Origin: Goodfellowiella coeruleoviolacea
GTDB lineage: Bacteria; Actinomycetota; Actinomycetes; Mycobacteriales; Pseudonocardiaceae
Length of the DNA: 64,000 nucleotides
NCBI RefSeq assembly: GCF_024171785.1
Contig: NZ_JAMTCK010000001.1
Span: 434,134 to 498,133, forward strand
Direction: 5' to 3'
The position numbers and the translations under genes were made by a program. This document shows positions 7,790 through 16,855 of the stretch, one piece after another. The notes beneath the pieces were generated by a model that saw only the letters and a list, made by a program, of their open reading frames with translations, did no database searches and was not told where the DNA came from. The first letter of the stretch is position 1; each line of letters begins with the position of its first letter.

Positions 7790-8592
7790 CCAGTGACGCC
7801 AGCCAGCCGGCGGTGGTCGTGGCCGGACGCCGGCTGCGCCGGGGCAGCCGGGTGCGGCTGCGGCCGGGGCGCCGCGCCGACATCCTCGATCTGGCCCTGC
7901 GCGACCAGATCGCGGTGGTGGACGCCGTCGAGGAGGATCTCGACGGCCGCGTGCACCTGGTCGTGACGCTGGCCGCCGACCCGGGGCGCGACCTGTCCGC
8001 CCGGATCGGCCAGCGCTACTTCTTCGGCGTGGACGAGGTCGAACCGGTGGACTGTCCCGACGAGCCGGCGCCGATTCGGGTGCTGGTCGCCGGCATCGGC
8101 AACGTCTTCCTGGGTGATGACGGGTTCGGTGTCGAGGTCGTCACCCAGCTGCGGCGGCTCCCGCAGCGCGCCGGGGTGGACGTGGTCGACTTCGGCATCC
8201 GCGGCATGGACCTGGTGTACGCGCTCACCGCCGGCTACCAGGCGGCCGTGCTGGTCGACGCCGCGCCCCGGGGGGAGCGCCCCGGCACGGTGTCCCTCGT
8301 CGAGCCCACCCTCGACCAGGAGCCGGGATCGGTGGACGCGCACGGCATGGACCCGGTCTCGGTGCTGCGGCAGGCCCGGCGGCACGGCCCGCTGCCGGAG
8401 CGCGTGCTGCTGGTGGCCTGCGAGCCCGCGCACCACCCGGATCCGGACGACCCGACCGTGCTGGTGGAACTCAGCGAACCGGTGCGCGCCGCCGTGCCCT
8501 CGGCCGTGACCCTGCTCAGCGAACTGCTCGACGAACTGGGTGTGCCGCCCGCCGAGAGCGCCGGCCCGACCAATCGAGGTGACCACGGGTGA
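7786..8592 (+). CDS. Hydrogenase maturation protease with extra N-terminal domain
   Basis: A HyaD/HybD/HycI-type nickel-dependent endopeptidase that would remove the C-terminal tail of the large subunit after nickel insertion. The protease part begins near residue 103 with VLVAGIGNVFLGDDGFGVEV, contains the conserved GNxxxxDDGxG and acidic residues, DFGIRGMDLVYALTAGY, and the conserved His in the region DAHGMDPVSVL. Before it lie about 95 residues (RLRRGSRVRLRPG onward) that normal 150-170-aa proteases lack and that read as a small beta-barrel-like domain. It is GTG-started and overlaps both neighbours by 4 bp. Target: most likely the gene product at 2969-4789. Confidence 0.88.
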   Translation: MTSDASQPAVVVAGRRLRRGSRVRLRPGRRADILDLALRDQIAVVDAVEEDLDGRVHLVVTLAADPGRDLSARIGQRYFFGVDEVEPVDCPDEPAPIRVLVAGIGNVFLGDDGFGVEVVTQLRRLPQRAGVDVVDFGIRGMDLVYALTAGYQAAVLVDAAPRGERPGTVSLVEPTLDQEPGSVDAHGMDPVSVLRQARRHGPLPERVLLVACEPAHHPDPDDPTVLVELSEPVRAAVPSAVTLLSELLDELGVPPAESAGPTNRGDHG

Positions 8593-8735
8593 GGACCACG
8601 CGCGTCCACAGTGGAGTGTTCACGTTCGGCACCGGCCTGGCCATCGCCACGGCCGTGGTCGTACTCGTCGTGTTCGTCGTGTTCGTCAGGGAACTGCCGT
8701 CGATCCGGCGCTACCTCAAGATCGAGACGATGTAG
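8589..8735 (+). CDS. 48-aa single-span membrane protein ending the hydrogenase operon
   Basis: A GTG at 8589 overlaps the protease stop, opening a 48-codon frame to the TAG at 8733-8735. The protein has a single hydrophobic span (about residues 15-33, TGLAIATAVVVLVVFVVFV) followed by RELPSIRRYLKIETM, a positively charged amphipathic tail very like the small DUF6893-type proteins found in actinobacteria. Translational coupling and the coding-like codon use support it. It might anchor the hydrogenase to the membrane or to a quinone-reducing partner; this is inference only. Confidence 0.75.
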   Translation: MRTTRVHSGVFTFGTGLAIATAVVVLVVFVVFVRELPSIRRYLKIETM

Positions 8736-8756
8736 CGGCCGCCGGCCCGCACGCGC

Positions 8757-11051
8757 TCAGTCGGACCGGACCAGGCCGGCGCGGTCCCGCGCGGCGGCCA
8801 CCACCGCCTGGCCCAGGCTCACCCCGCCGTCGTTGGGCGGCACCCGGACGTGGGTCAGCACGCGGAACCCGAGCCCGGTCAGGCCGCTGACCACCCGCTC
8901 CACCAGCGGCTGGTTCTGGAACACGCCACCGGACAGCGCGACCGCGTGCTGCCCGGTCAGCTCGCGCAGCCGGACGCACACCCGCACGACCGCGTCGGCG
9001 ACCCCGTTGTGGAAGCGGGCGGCGATCACCGGGCCGGCGACCCCGGCCCGCAGGTCCTCGGCGCACGCCCGCACCAGGTCCACACCGGACACCACGGCCG
9101 GCTGCCCGGTGGAGATCGCCGCGTGGTACCGGCCCCGCTCGGCGGGATCGGCGTGGTGTTCCAACGCGATCGCGGCCTGCCCCTCGTAGCTGACCGCGTC
9201 GCACCGGCCGAGCAGGGCGGCCACCGCGTCGAACAGCCGCCCGGCGCTGGTGGTGGCCGGCGCGTTGGTGCCGGTTCTGGCCAGCGCGGTCACCTGGTGC
9301 CAGCGGGCGGCGTTGCGCCGCAGCACCGCCAGGTCCTCGGGCACGCCACCGGCGGCGTCGCGGTAGGCGGCGTCGAGGTAGGCGGCGGCCATCCGCCACG
9401 GCTGCCGGACCGCGGCCGGTCCCCCGGGCATCGGCACCGGGGCCAGGTGGGCGAGCCGCTGGAACCCGGTGAGGTCGGCGAGCAGGAACTCACCACCCCA
9501 GATCGTGCCGTCCACGCCGTAGCCGAGGCCGTCGAAGGCCACCCCCAGCACCGGGCCGGTCTCGTGGTTGTCGGCCAGGCAGGCCGCGATGTGCGCGTGG
9601 TGGTGCTGCACGCCGACCAGCGCCACCCCCGTCCGGTCGCGGGCGTAGCGGGTGGACAGGTAGTCCGGGTGCAGGTCGTGGGCCAGGACCTCGGGCCGGA
9701 CGCCGGTCAGCCGGGTCAGGTGCCCAATACCGTCCACAAAGGACCGCCACGTGCGGTACTCGGTCAGATCGCCCAGGTGCGGTGCGAGCACCGCCTGGCG
9801 CGCGGTGCCAAGGCAGAACGTGTTCTTCAGCTCCGCCCCGCAGGCCAGCACCGGTCGGGGGAACTCCACCGGCACGGACAGGGGTTCCGGCGCGTAGCCC
9901 CGGGCGCGGCGCAGCACCTGCGCGCCGCCGCGCGCCGGCCGCACCACCGAGTCGTCGGCCCGGACGTGGATCGGGCGGTCGTGGGTGAGCACCGCGTCGG
10001 CGATCCCGGTCAACCGGTGCAGCGCGTCCTCGTCGCGGTAGACGATCGGCTCGTCGGACACGTTGGCGCTGGTCAGCACGATCGGTCGGGCCAAATCCGC
10101 GAGCAGCAGGTGGTGCAGCGGGGTGTAGGGCAGCAGCAGGCCCAGCCAGTGGCTGCCGGGCGCCACCTGCTCGGCCACCCCGGTTCCCCCGGTCCCGTCG
10201 GCCGGGCACCGCCTGGGCAGCAGCACGATGGGCCGGCGGTGTCCGGTGAGCAGGCGTCGCGCGGTCGGGTCCACCGCGCACAGCCGCTCGGCCGCGGCCA
10301 GGTCCGGCACCATCAGCGCGAAGGGCTTGTCCGCCCGGTGCTTGCGCCGCCGCAGCCGGGCGACCGCGTCCGGCTGGCCGGCGTCCACCGCGAGGTGGTA
10401 CCCGCCCAGGCCCTTGACCGCCACCACCAGGCCGGCCCTGATGAGTTCCACAGTGGACTCCAGGGCCGGGCCGATCGCCGTGCCGGTGGGGTCGACCAGC
10501 CGCAGCCGTGGCCCGCACGCCGGGCAGCACACCGGCTGGGCGTGGAACCGGCGGTCCGCCGGGTCGGCGTACTCGCGGGCGCAGTCGGCGCACATGGCGA
10601 AGCCGGCCATGGTGGTCAGCCGGCGGTCGTAGGGGACGCCGCGCACGATGGTGAAGCGCGGCCCGCAGTTCACGCAGTTGACGAACGGGTAGCGGTAGCG
10701 GCGGTCGGTCGGGTCGAACAGTTCCCGCAGGCAGTCCGCGCACGTGGCGCTGTCGGCGGACACGGCGGTGCCGGCGCGGGGGTGCGCGCGGCTGGCCACG
10801 ATGGTGAACCCGCCCCCGCCCACCGGGGCGATCTCCCTGGCCGTCACCTCGTCGACCAGGGCCAGCGGTGGGGCGTCCCGCCGCAGGGCGAGGAGGAAGT
10901 CCCGCACGGCCGGCGACTCCCCCTCGACCTCCAGGAACACCCCGGCGGAGTCGTTGCCGACGTGGCCGGCCAGCCCCAGCCTGGTGGCCAGCCCGTGCAC
11001 GAACGGCCGGAATCCCACCCCCTGCACGGTTCCCGCCACGCGCACGCTCAT
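8757..11051 (-). CDS. hypF: HypF, carbamoyltransferase for hydrogenase cyanide ligands
   Basis: HypF uses carbamoyl phosphate and ATP to carbamoylate the C-terminal cysteine of HypE. The 764-aa protein has an acylphosphatase domain at the N-terminus (RVAGTVQGVGFRPFV), two CxxC-type zinc fingers (CADCLRE...CVNCGPRF and CADCARE...CCPACGPR), a YrdC-like domain (VKGLGGYHLAVDA) and a Kae1-like C-terminal domain with VQHHHAHIAACLADN. I chose the ATG at 11051 because the acylphosphatase motif starts a few residues later; an in-frame GTG at 11084 is the alternative. It is convergent with the hydrogenase operon, with only about 20 bp between the stops. Confidence 0.95.
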   Translation of the reverse strand: MSVRVAGTVQGVGFRPFVHGLATRLGLAGHVGNDSAGVFLEVEGESPAVRDFLLALRRDAPPLALVDEVTAREIAPVGGGGFTIVASRAHPRAGTAVSADSATCADCLRELFDPTDRRYRYPFVNCVNCGPRFTIVRGVPYDRRLTTMAGFAMCADCAREYADPADRRFHAQPVCCPACGPRLRLVDPTGTAIGPALESTVELIRAGLVVAVKGLGGYHLAVDAGQPDAVARLRRRKHRADKPFALMVPDLAAAERLCAVDPTARRLLTGHRRPIVLLPRRCPADGTGGTGVAEQVAPGSHWLGLLLPYTPLHHLLLADLARPIVLTSANVSDEPIVYRDEDALHRLTGIADAVLTHDRPIHVRADDSVVRPARGGAQVLRRARGYAPEPLSVPVEFPRPVLACGAELKNTFCLGTARQAVLAPHLGDLTEYRTWRSFVDGIGHLTRLTGVRPEVLAHDLHPDYLSTRYARDRTGVALVGVQHHHAHIAACLADNHETGPVLGVAFDGLGYGVDGTIWGGEFLLADLTGFQRLAHLAPVPMPGGPAAVRQPWRMAAAYLDAAYRDAAGGVPEDLAVLRRNAARWHQVTALARTGTNAPATTSAGRLFDAVAALLGRCDAVSYEGQAAIALEHHADPAERGRYHAAISTGQPAVVSGVDLVRACAEDLRAGVAGPVIAARFHNGVADAVVRVCVRLRELTGQHAVALSGGVFQNQPLVERVVSGLTGLGFRVLTHVRVPPNDGGVSLGQAVVAAARDRAGLVRSD

Positions 11052-11190
11052 CCGGACGCACTGCCGCACCCGCTGAGTGTCCACGATGGACCGTGATCGG
11101 CGCGACCCGTGACCGGTGGGTCCGCCCGTCTGAGGAGCACGGCCCGCGGATGTGGCCGGAGCGGCGGGGCGGCCGCGTCCTCCGGCGGGC

Positions 11191-11625
11191 TCAGGCGCCG
11201 GTGGTGCGGATGGGGCGCAGCACGTGCGGGCCGGCCACGTGCGCGCCCAGCTCGGCGACCCTGGCGCGCAGCTGCCGGTCCGCGGTGATCACCAGCACCG
11301 GCCGGCCCGCTCCCTCGGCGCGCACCAGCTCCACGATGGCGTCGTCACCGGAGCCGAGCGCGGACACCACCCGCACGGTGTCGGTGCCGGGCACCGAGCG
11401 CGCGGCGCCCTCCACCACCAGCACGACCTCCACCGGCGGCCGGTTCGCCCAGTCCGGTGCCCGCTGGCCGGTCTCGGACACCGGCAGGCCGCGCTCGGCG
11501 ACCGCGCGCAGCGCGTCGCGCAGCCGGGTGGTGGCGCCGACCCGGTCCCGCCACCAGCCGTCCGGGACCGCGCCCACGACGTTGGCCGAGTCGACGACGA
11601 CCAGCGGCACTGACTGACCTGACAT
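11191..11625 (-). CDS. NYN/PIN-fold putative RNase-like protein
   Basis: A 144-aa protein with the pattern of NYN/PIN-type metal-dependent nucleases: VVVDSANVVG near the N-terminus (Asp12, Asn15), GSGDDAIVEL (Asp94, Asp95) and VLVITADRQLR (Asp116), giving four acidic/polar residues on consecutive strands. The ATG at 11625 is used because GGGAGC lies right upstream; an upstream in-frame start exists at 11658. It is next to hypF on the same strand but separated by over 100 bp from it. Substrate unknown. The fold call is from motif pattern only. Confidence 0.7.
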   Translation of the reverse strand: MSGQSVPLVVVDSANVVGAVPDGWWRDRVGATTRLRDALRAVAERGLPVSETGQRAPDWANRPPVEVVLVVEGAARSVPGTDTVRVVSALGSGDDAIVELVRAEGAGRPVLVITADRQLRARVAELGAHVAGPHVLRPIRTTGA

Positions 11626-11932
11626 GCTCCCGGCTTCCTGTCCGTGGCACCGCGGCACACACCCTCGGGTGCCACGGCCACTGTGTCATGATCGCGCCGG
11701 CCGGGAAAATCGACCGGCCCGGCCCGGATGCGCAGCGTCACCCCGGACGCGGCGACCGGTACCGGACTCGCCCATTGGTTGGCGCGCGACGTGGTTGGGG
11801 CAGCACTCCTGTTGGGCTGTCCGTCCGAACTTGTGACAAACCAGGACATACTTCTGTTCTCTTCCGACAAAAGCCAGCTACGTTGCGTGGTGCGGCTCCT
11901 GCACTCCGGTCCCCCGTCGGAAGAGGACAACG
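11626..11932. other. Divergent intergenic region (307 bp)
   Basis: This gap separates the NYN-like gene (minus) from the large secreted sugar-dehydrogenase-like gene (plus). Besides the inverted repeat at 11642-11677 it holds a second small palindromic pair GGCCGG/CCGGCC (11699-11704 and 11714-11719). The part from 11770 to 11880 is clearly less GC-rich than its surroundings and probably carries the promoter of the plus-strand gene, though I cannot point to a convincing -35/-10 pair. GAAGAGGAC just before 11933 serves as ribosome binding site. No ORF is supported here. Confidence 0.4.
11642..11677. promoter_or_regulatory. Perfect 10-bp inverted repeat upstream of the NYN-like gene
   Basis: CCGTGGCACC at 11642-11651 and GGTGCCACGG at 11668-11677 are perfect arms around a 16-nt loop, starting 17 bp upstream of the gene that starts at 11625 on the minus strand. 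It could be an operator or a leader hairpin. Confidence 0.45.
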
Positions 11933-14900
11933 ATGTCTCTGCTGCGCCGTCCGCTGTCCGCCCTGGGGCTCGCCCTGGCGGTGGCCCTGTCGAGCACCGT
12001 GGCACCGAGCACCCCCGCGGCCACCGCCCAGCCGCGCCAGCCGGAACCACCTCCACCCGCGTCCGTGACCGTCGAGACCGGCAACACCACCTACGACGTG
12101 CCCGGCCCGGACATGTTCGAGAAGAAGAAGCTGACCGCCGACGTCGGCGAGCCCATGGACATGGCGGTCACCCCGGACGGCCGGGTGCTGATGACCGACC
12201 GCCGCGGCGTGATCAGGGTCTTCGACCCGCGCACCCACAACGTCACCGAGGCCGGTCGCGTCGAGGTGTACACCGGCGAGGAGGACGGCCTCCAGGGCAT
12301 CGCCATCGACCCCGACTTCGCCAGCAACAACCGGATCTACGTCTACTACGCGCCGGCCGCGCCGGAGCCGAAGAACGTGCTGTCCCGGCTCACGCTCACC
12401 GGCAACACCATCGACCCCGCGTCGGAGCAGGTGATCCTGGAAGTCCCCACCCAGCGCGACCTGTGCTGCCACGTCGGTGGTGACATCGACTTCGACTCCA
12501 AGGGCAACCTCCTGCTGTCCACGGGGGACAACACCAACTCGTGGGCCTCGGACGGCTACACCCCGATCGACGAGCGCCCCGGCCGCGCCCCCTTCGACGC
12601 GCAGAAGTCCAGCGCCAACACCAACGACCTGCGCGGCAAGCTGATCCGGATCACCGTGCGGGACGACGGCTCGTACACCATCCCGGAGGGCAACCTCTTC
12701 CCGCCGGGCACGGCGGGCACCCGCCCCGAGATCTACTACATGGGCCTGCGCAACCCGTTCCGGTTCACCGTGGACAAGAAGACCGACTGGGTCTGGATGG
12801 GCGTGGTGGGGCCGGACGCCAGCGAGGACAACCCCGACCGGGGGCCACGGCAGTACGAGGAGCTGCTGCTGATCACCAAGCCGGGCAACAGCGGCTGGCC
12901 GTACTGCATCGGCGACAACATCCCCTACAACGACTTCGACTTCGCCACCAACACCCCGGGGCCGAAGTTCGACTGCGCCAACCTGGTCAACGACTCGCCG
13001 AACAACACCGGCCTGACCAACCTGCCCCCGGCGGATCTGCCGCTGATCTGGTACCCCTACGACTGCTTCGACACCTTCCCGCAGATCGACTGCCCCGGCG
13101 GCGGCACGGCCATGGGCGGTCCGGTCTACCGCTACGACCCGGACCTGGTTTCGGACACCAAGTTCCCGCCCGAGTTCGACGGGGCCCAGTTCTTCTACGA
13201 GTACTCCCGCGGGTTCGTCAAGGACGTGCGCGTGGACGAGCAGGGCAAGCTGACCTCGATCAGCCCGTTCCTGCCCGAACTGGACTTCGACCAGCCGATG
13301 GACCTGGAGTTCGGCCCGGAGGGGTCGCTGTACGTGCTGGAGTACGGCGGCGGGTTCTTCACCCCCGGCCCCAGGGCCGGGCTCTACCGCGTCGATTACA
13401 CGCGGGGACAGCACTCCCCCACCGCGCACGTCACCGCGAGCGCGACCGCCGGCAGCGCGCCGCTGACCGTCCGGTTCGACGCGTCGGGTTCCAGTGACGC
13501 CGACGGCGACGCGCTCAGCTTCGCCTGGGACTTCGACGGCGACGGCACCAACGACGCCAGCGGCGCGCGGGCCGAGCACACCTACACCGCCACCGGGCAG
13601 TTCAGCGCCCGCCTGACGGTCACCGACAGCACCGGCAAGATCACGGTCGCCCGGGTGCGGATCACGGTCGGCAACCACGCGCCCTCGGTCACCCTGGACA
13701 TCCCGGGCGACGGCGGCCTGTTCTCGTTCGGCGACAAGGTCTCCTACCGGGTGTCGGTGACCGACGCGGAGGACGGCGGCATCGGGTCCGGAGTGGACTG
13801 CGACGACGTCACCGTGCAGGTCGCACTCGGCCACGACGAGCACGCCCACCCGCAGACCAGCGTGCGCGGCTGCGAGGGCGTGATCCAGACCAGTGTGGAC
13901 TCCGGGCACGGTGGCGCGGCCAACCTGTTCACCGTGGTGCGCGCCACCTACACCGACCGGGGCGGGCAGGGGGTGCCCTCGGTGGAGGGCAGCCACGAGA
14001 TCGTCCTGCAACCCCGGCACAAGCAGGCCGAGCACTTCACCCAGGCGCAGGGCGCGCGGGTGGTGGACGACCAGGCAGCCGAGGGCACCCGCGCGGTGTC
14101 CGATGTGGATGGTTCGGGCTGGATCGCGTTCGACCCGGTCGACCTGGCCCACGTCGACGCCGTCGGGCTGCGGGTGGCCGCGGCGACCGCCGGCACCGTC
14201 GAGTTCCACAGCCAGGCGCCGGACGGCCCGCTGGTGAGCACCGTGCACGTGCCGGCCGGCGCGGCGGGCGAGTACCGCGACGTCGAGCCGGCACCGGTCA
14301 GCGACCCGGGCGGCAGCCACCCGCTGTACGCGGTGCTGCACGGTTCGCTGCGGGTGGACGCGGTGCACTTCACCGGGTTGGGCGCGGCCGGGCCGCGCAA
14401 CGTGCACGCCCTCGCCGACATCCGGCGCGGTCCGGCACCGATGCGAGTGGCCTTCACCGGTTCGGCGGCCGACGCCCCCGAGGGCGCCACGTTCGACTGG
14501 GACTTCGGTGACGGCACCAGCGCCACCGGCGCGACCGTGTCCCACAGCTACGCCCAGCCCGGCGAGTACACCGCCACGGTCACGCTGCGCGACGCGCAGG
14601 GCCGGTCCCGCGGTTCGGCGGCCACCCAGGTGCGGGCGTTCGCGCCGGTGGCCGGCACGCTCACGGTGCGCCCGGAGTCGGCCGGCCGCAACGTCCGCGA
14701 GCAGCACCAGGTCACCGCGACGGTCGCGCCGGCGGCCGCCGGCCAGCAGGTCAGCGTCGAGGTGTACCGGGCCTCGCCGGCCAGCCCGCTGCCGCCCGGT
14801 TCCCCCCAGGGCACGCCCTACCTGCGCGCGGAACGCCAGGTGGTGCCCACCGACCAGGCCGGCACCGCCGTGCTGGCCTACACCAGCGCGGTCGCCGCGG

Positions 14901-16138
14901 ACGACATCGTGGTCGCCTGCCTGGCGTTCGGCGACTCGTGCGTGCGTGGCGACGGGCCGCTGGTGGTGGCCGGCCAGGAGTTGGTGAACCTGCGGGCCGA
15001 CGTGCCGGTGGGCACCGCGACCACGACCTGGCGGCCGGCGCCCGACGCGGACGGCTGGCTCACCCTGTTCGACGGGCGCAGTCTGGCGGGCTGGCAGCAC
15101 GTGGGCACCGGTTCGTTCACTGTGGACGACGGGCTGCTGCAGCCGTCGGGCAGCGGCCGGGGCGTGCTCTGGTACGACAAGCAGCGGTTCACCGACTACG
15201 TGTTCGAGGCCGAGTACGAGTCGTTCAGCGTCAGCGCGAACTCCGGGCTCTACCTCAGGTTCGGCGACCCGGGTGGGAACGTGGACGTGCCCGGTCGGGA
15301 CGGCTACGAGGTGGCGATCCTGGACCGGGTGGACAACGCGATCAACCGGACCGGGTCGATCAGCGGGGTGAAGGCCGCGGACTTCCTGGCGGCCAAACCG
15401 CCCTACGGCGGCTGGAACACCCTGTCGGTCCAGGTGAGCGGCCGGGACTACACGGTCACCCTCAACGGGCAGGTGGTCACCAGGTACACCAGCGACGGCG
15501 CCCGGGGCAACGGTGACCGGATCGGCATCGAGAACGCCGGCGACCAGCTGCGCTTCCGCAACGTGCGGATCAGGCCCTCGGCCGACACCACCGCGCCGAC
15601 CGCGCGCGCCGTGCTCGACCCACCGGAGCCCAACGGCGACCCGGTGAGCGGGTTCCGCGACACCTACCACTCGCCGGTCTCGGTCACGCTCAGCGCGGAC
15701 GACGGCACCGGCTGGGGCGTGGCCGGGGTGGAGTACCAGGTGGACGGTGGCGAGTGGACCGAGTACCGGCAGCCGGTGCTGGTCAGCGCGGCCGGCCGGC
15801 ACACCCTGGCCTACCGGGCCACGGACGCGGCCGGCAACACCTCGCCGGTCGCCCAGGTGGCGTTCACCATCAAGCCGGACGCGTGCGTGGGCTCCGACCT
15901 GCGGTCGACCGTGGTGCTGGGCGACGTGGACAGCCGCGTGGCCAACGCGCACCGCGCGGACGGGTGCACGGTGGAGGACCTGATCCGCGACGAGCAGGCC
16001 TGGCCGAGCCGGGTCGCGTTCGTCCGCCACGTCGACGAGGTGACCGCGCGGCTGGTGCGCGAGCGCGTGCTCAGCGCCCGGGACCGGGGCGCGCTCCTGG
16101 TGGCCGCGCTGCGCTCGGGCATCGGCGGCACCGGGTGA
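11933..16138 (+). CDS. Secreted multidomain PQQ-type sugar dehydrogenase/PKD/DUF1080 protein
   Basis: A 1401-aa exported protein. A Sec signal peptide (RRPLSALGLALAVALSS...AAATA) is followed by a six-bladed glucose/sorbosone-dehydrogenase-like propeller at about 45-485 (GEPMDMAVTPDGRVLMTDRRG, GLQGIAIDPDF, DLCCHVGGDIDFD, LRNPFRF, YEYSRGFVKDVRVD). Then come PKD1 (about 495-580, WDFDGDGTND), a beta domain and CBM6-like segment (about 696-818, AEHFTQAQGARVVDD), PKD2 (826-903, WDFGDGTS), a DUF1080/3-keto-disaccharide-hydrolase-type domain (1041-1216, LFDGRSLAGWQHVG), an OmpL47/Ig-like domain (1233-1315, GVEYQVDGGEWTEY) and a C-terminal helical FIMAH-like region. Such fusions act outside the cell on glycans. 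Whether PQQ is bound is inference. The neighbour downstream repeats the DUF1080 domain. Confidence 0.88.
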   Translation: MSLLRRPLSALGLALAVALSSTVAPSTPAATAQPRQPEPPPPASVTVETGNTTYDVPGPDMFEKKKLTADVGEPMDMAVTPDGRVLMTDRRGVIRVFDPRTHNVTEAGRVEVYTGEEDGLQGIAIDPDFASNNRIYVYYAPAAPEPKNVLSRLTLTGNTIDPASEQVILEVPTQRDLCCHVGGDIDFDSKGNLLLSTGDNTNSWASDGYTPIDERPGRAPFDAQKSSANTNDLRGKLIRITVRDDGSYTIPEGNLFPPGTAGTRPEIYYMGLRNPFRFTVDKKTDWVWMGVVGPDASEDNPDRGPRQYEELLLITKPGNSGWPYCIGDNIPYNDFDFATNTPGPKFDCANLVNDSPNNTGLTNLPPADLPLIWYPYDCFDTFPQIDCPGGGTAMGGPVYRYDPDLVSDTKFPPEFDGAQFFYEYSRGFVKDVRVDEQGKLTSISPFLPELDFDQPMDLEFGPEGSLYVLEYGGGFFTPGPRAGLYRVDYTRGQHSPTAHVTASATAGSAPLTVRFDASGSSDADGDALSFAWDFDGDGTNDASGARAEHTYTATGQFSARLTVTDSTGKITVARVRITVGNHAPSVTLDIPGDGGLFSFGDKVSYRVSVTDAEDGGIGSGVDCDDVTVQVALGHDEHAHPQTSVRGCEGVIQTSVDSGHGGAANLFTVVRATYTDRGGQGVPSVEGSHEIVLQPRHKQAEHFTQAQGARVVDDQAAEGTRAVSDVDGSGWIAFDPVDLAHVDAVGLRVAAATAGTVEFHSQAPDGPLVSTVHVPAGAAGEYRDVEPAPVSDPGGSHPLYAVLHGSLRVDAVHFTGLGAAGPRNVHALADIRRGPAPMRVAFTGSAADAPEGATFDWDFGDGTSATGATVSHSYAQPGEYTATVTLRDAQGRSRGSAATQVRAFAPVAGTLTVRPESAGRNVREQHQVTATVAPAAAGQQVSVEVYRASPASPLPPGSPQGTPYLRAERQVVPTDQAGTAVLAYTSAVAADDIVVACLAFGDSCVRGDGPLVVAGQELVNLRADVPVGTATTTWRPAPDADGWLTLFDGRSLAGWQHVGTGSFTVDDGLLQPSGSGRGVLWYDKQRFTDYVFEAEYESFSVSANSGLYLRFGDPGGNVDVPGRDGYEVAILDRVDNAINRTGSISGVKAADFLAAKPPYGGWNTLSVQVSGRDYTVTLNGQVVTRYTSDGARGNGDRIGIENAGDQLRFRNVRIRPSADTTAPTARAVLDPPEPNGDPVSGFRDTYHSPVSVTLSADDGTGWGVAGVEYQVDGGEWTEYRQPVLVSAAGRHTLAYRATDAAGNTSPVAQVAFTIKPDACVGSDLRSTVVLGDVDSRVANAHRADGCTVEDLIRDEQAWPSRVAFVRHVDEVTARLVRERVLSARDRGALLVAALRSGIGGTG

Positions 16139-16179
16139 GCCGGCCCAGAACCGACCGAGGAAGACGAGGAGGTCCGACC

Positions 16180-16842
16180 GTGCGGAGAAAGCTCACCGGC
16201 GCGCTGCTCACCCTGCTGGCACTGACCGTGCTCGGGCCGGGCACCGCGGCGTCCCAGGTGTCCGAACTATCCGAACTGTCCGAACAGGACGGTTCCGGCC
16301 GGCTGCTGCGCCTGTTCGACGGGCGCGGCCTGACCGGCTGGTCCCAGGCCGGCCCCGGCGGGTTCGACGTGGTGGACGGGGTGCTGCGGTCCCGGGACGG
16401 CATGGGGCTGCTGTGGTACTCCGCCCGCCAGTTCGCCGACTACGAGCTGCGGCTGCAGTGGCGGGTGTCCGCGCCGACCGACAACTCCGGGGTGTTCCTG
16501 CGGTTCCCCGATCCCGGTGACGATCCGTGGGTCGCGGTCAACCAGGGCTACGAGGTCCAGATCAACGACAACCCCGCCGGCGACCCGCAGAAGACGGGCG
16601 CGATCTACAACTTCCAGCAGCCGAGGACCCAGGCGTCCCGCCCGGTCGGCGAGTGGAACGACTACCGCGTCCGGGTGATCGGCCAGCGTTACCGCGTGTG
16701 GCTCAACGGGGTGCTGGTCAACGACTTCACCAGCACCGACCCGGCCCGGGGCGATCGGGGCCACCTGGGTCTGCAGAACCACGACCCCACCACCAGGGCG
16801 GAGTTCCGCCACATCACCGTGCGGGAACTGCACCGGCGGTAG
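16180..16842 (+). CDS. Secreted single-domain DUF1080 (3-keto-disaccharide hydrolase-like) protein
   Basis: A 220-aa exported protein starting at GTG 16180 behind GAGGAGG. Residues 1-26 are a signal peptide (KLTGALLTLLALTVLG...ASQ), then a low-complexity SELSELSEQ stretch, then a concanavalin-like DUF1080 domain: LLRLFDGRGLTGWSQAG, DNSGVFLRF, GYEVQINDN, GEWNDYRVRVIG. It is homologous to residues 1041-1216 of the upstream 1401-aa protein and is separated from it by 41 bp, so the two probably work on the same substrate. The family includes enzymes that hydrolyse 3-keto-glycosides; activity here is inferred. Confidence 0.87.
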   Translation: MRRKLTGALLTLLALTVLGPGTAASQVSELSELSEQDGSGRLLRLFDGRGLTGWSQAGPGGFDVVDGVLRSRDGMGLLWYSARQFADYELRLQWRVSAPTDNSGVFLRFPDPGDDPWVAVNQGYEVQINDNPAGDPQKTGAIYNFQQPRTQASRPVGEWNDYRVRVIGQRYRVWLNGVLVNDFTSTDPARGDRGHLGLQNHDPTTRAEFRHITVRELHRR

Positions 16843-16855
16843 CCGACGCGGGCCG

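Noticed and set aside
11738-16030. 1430-aa open frame on the minus strand
   Set aside because: Antisense to the secreted 1401-aa protein, which has clear domains and a signal peptide.
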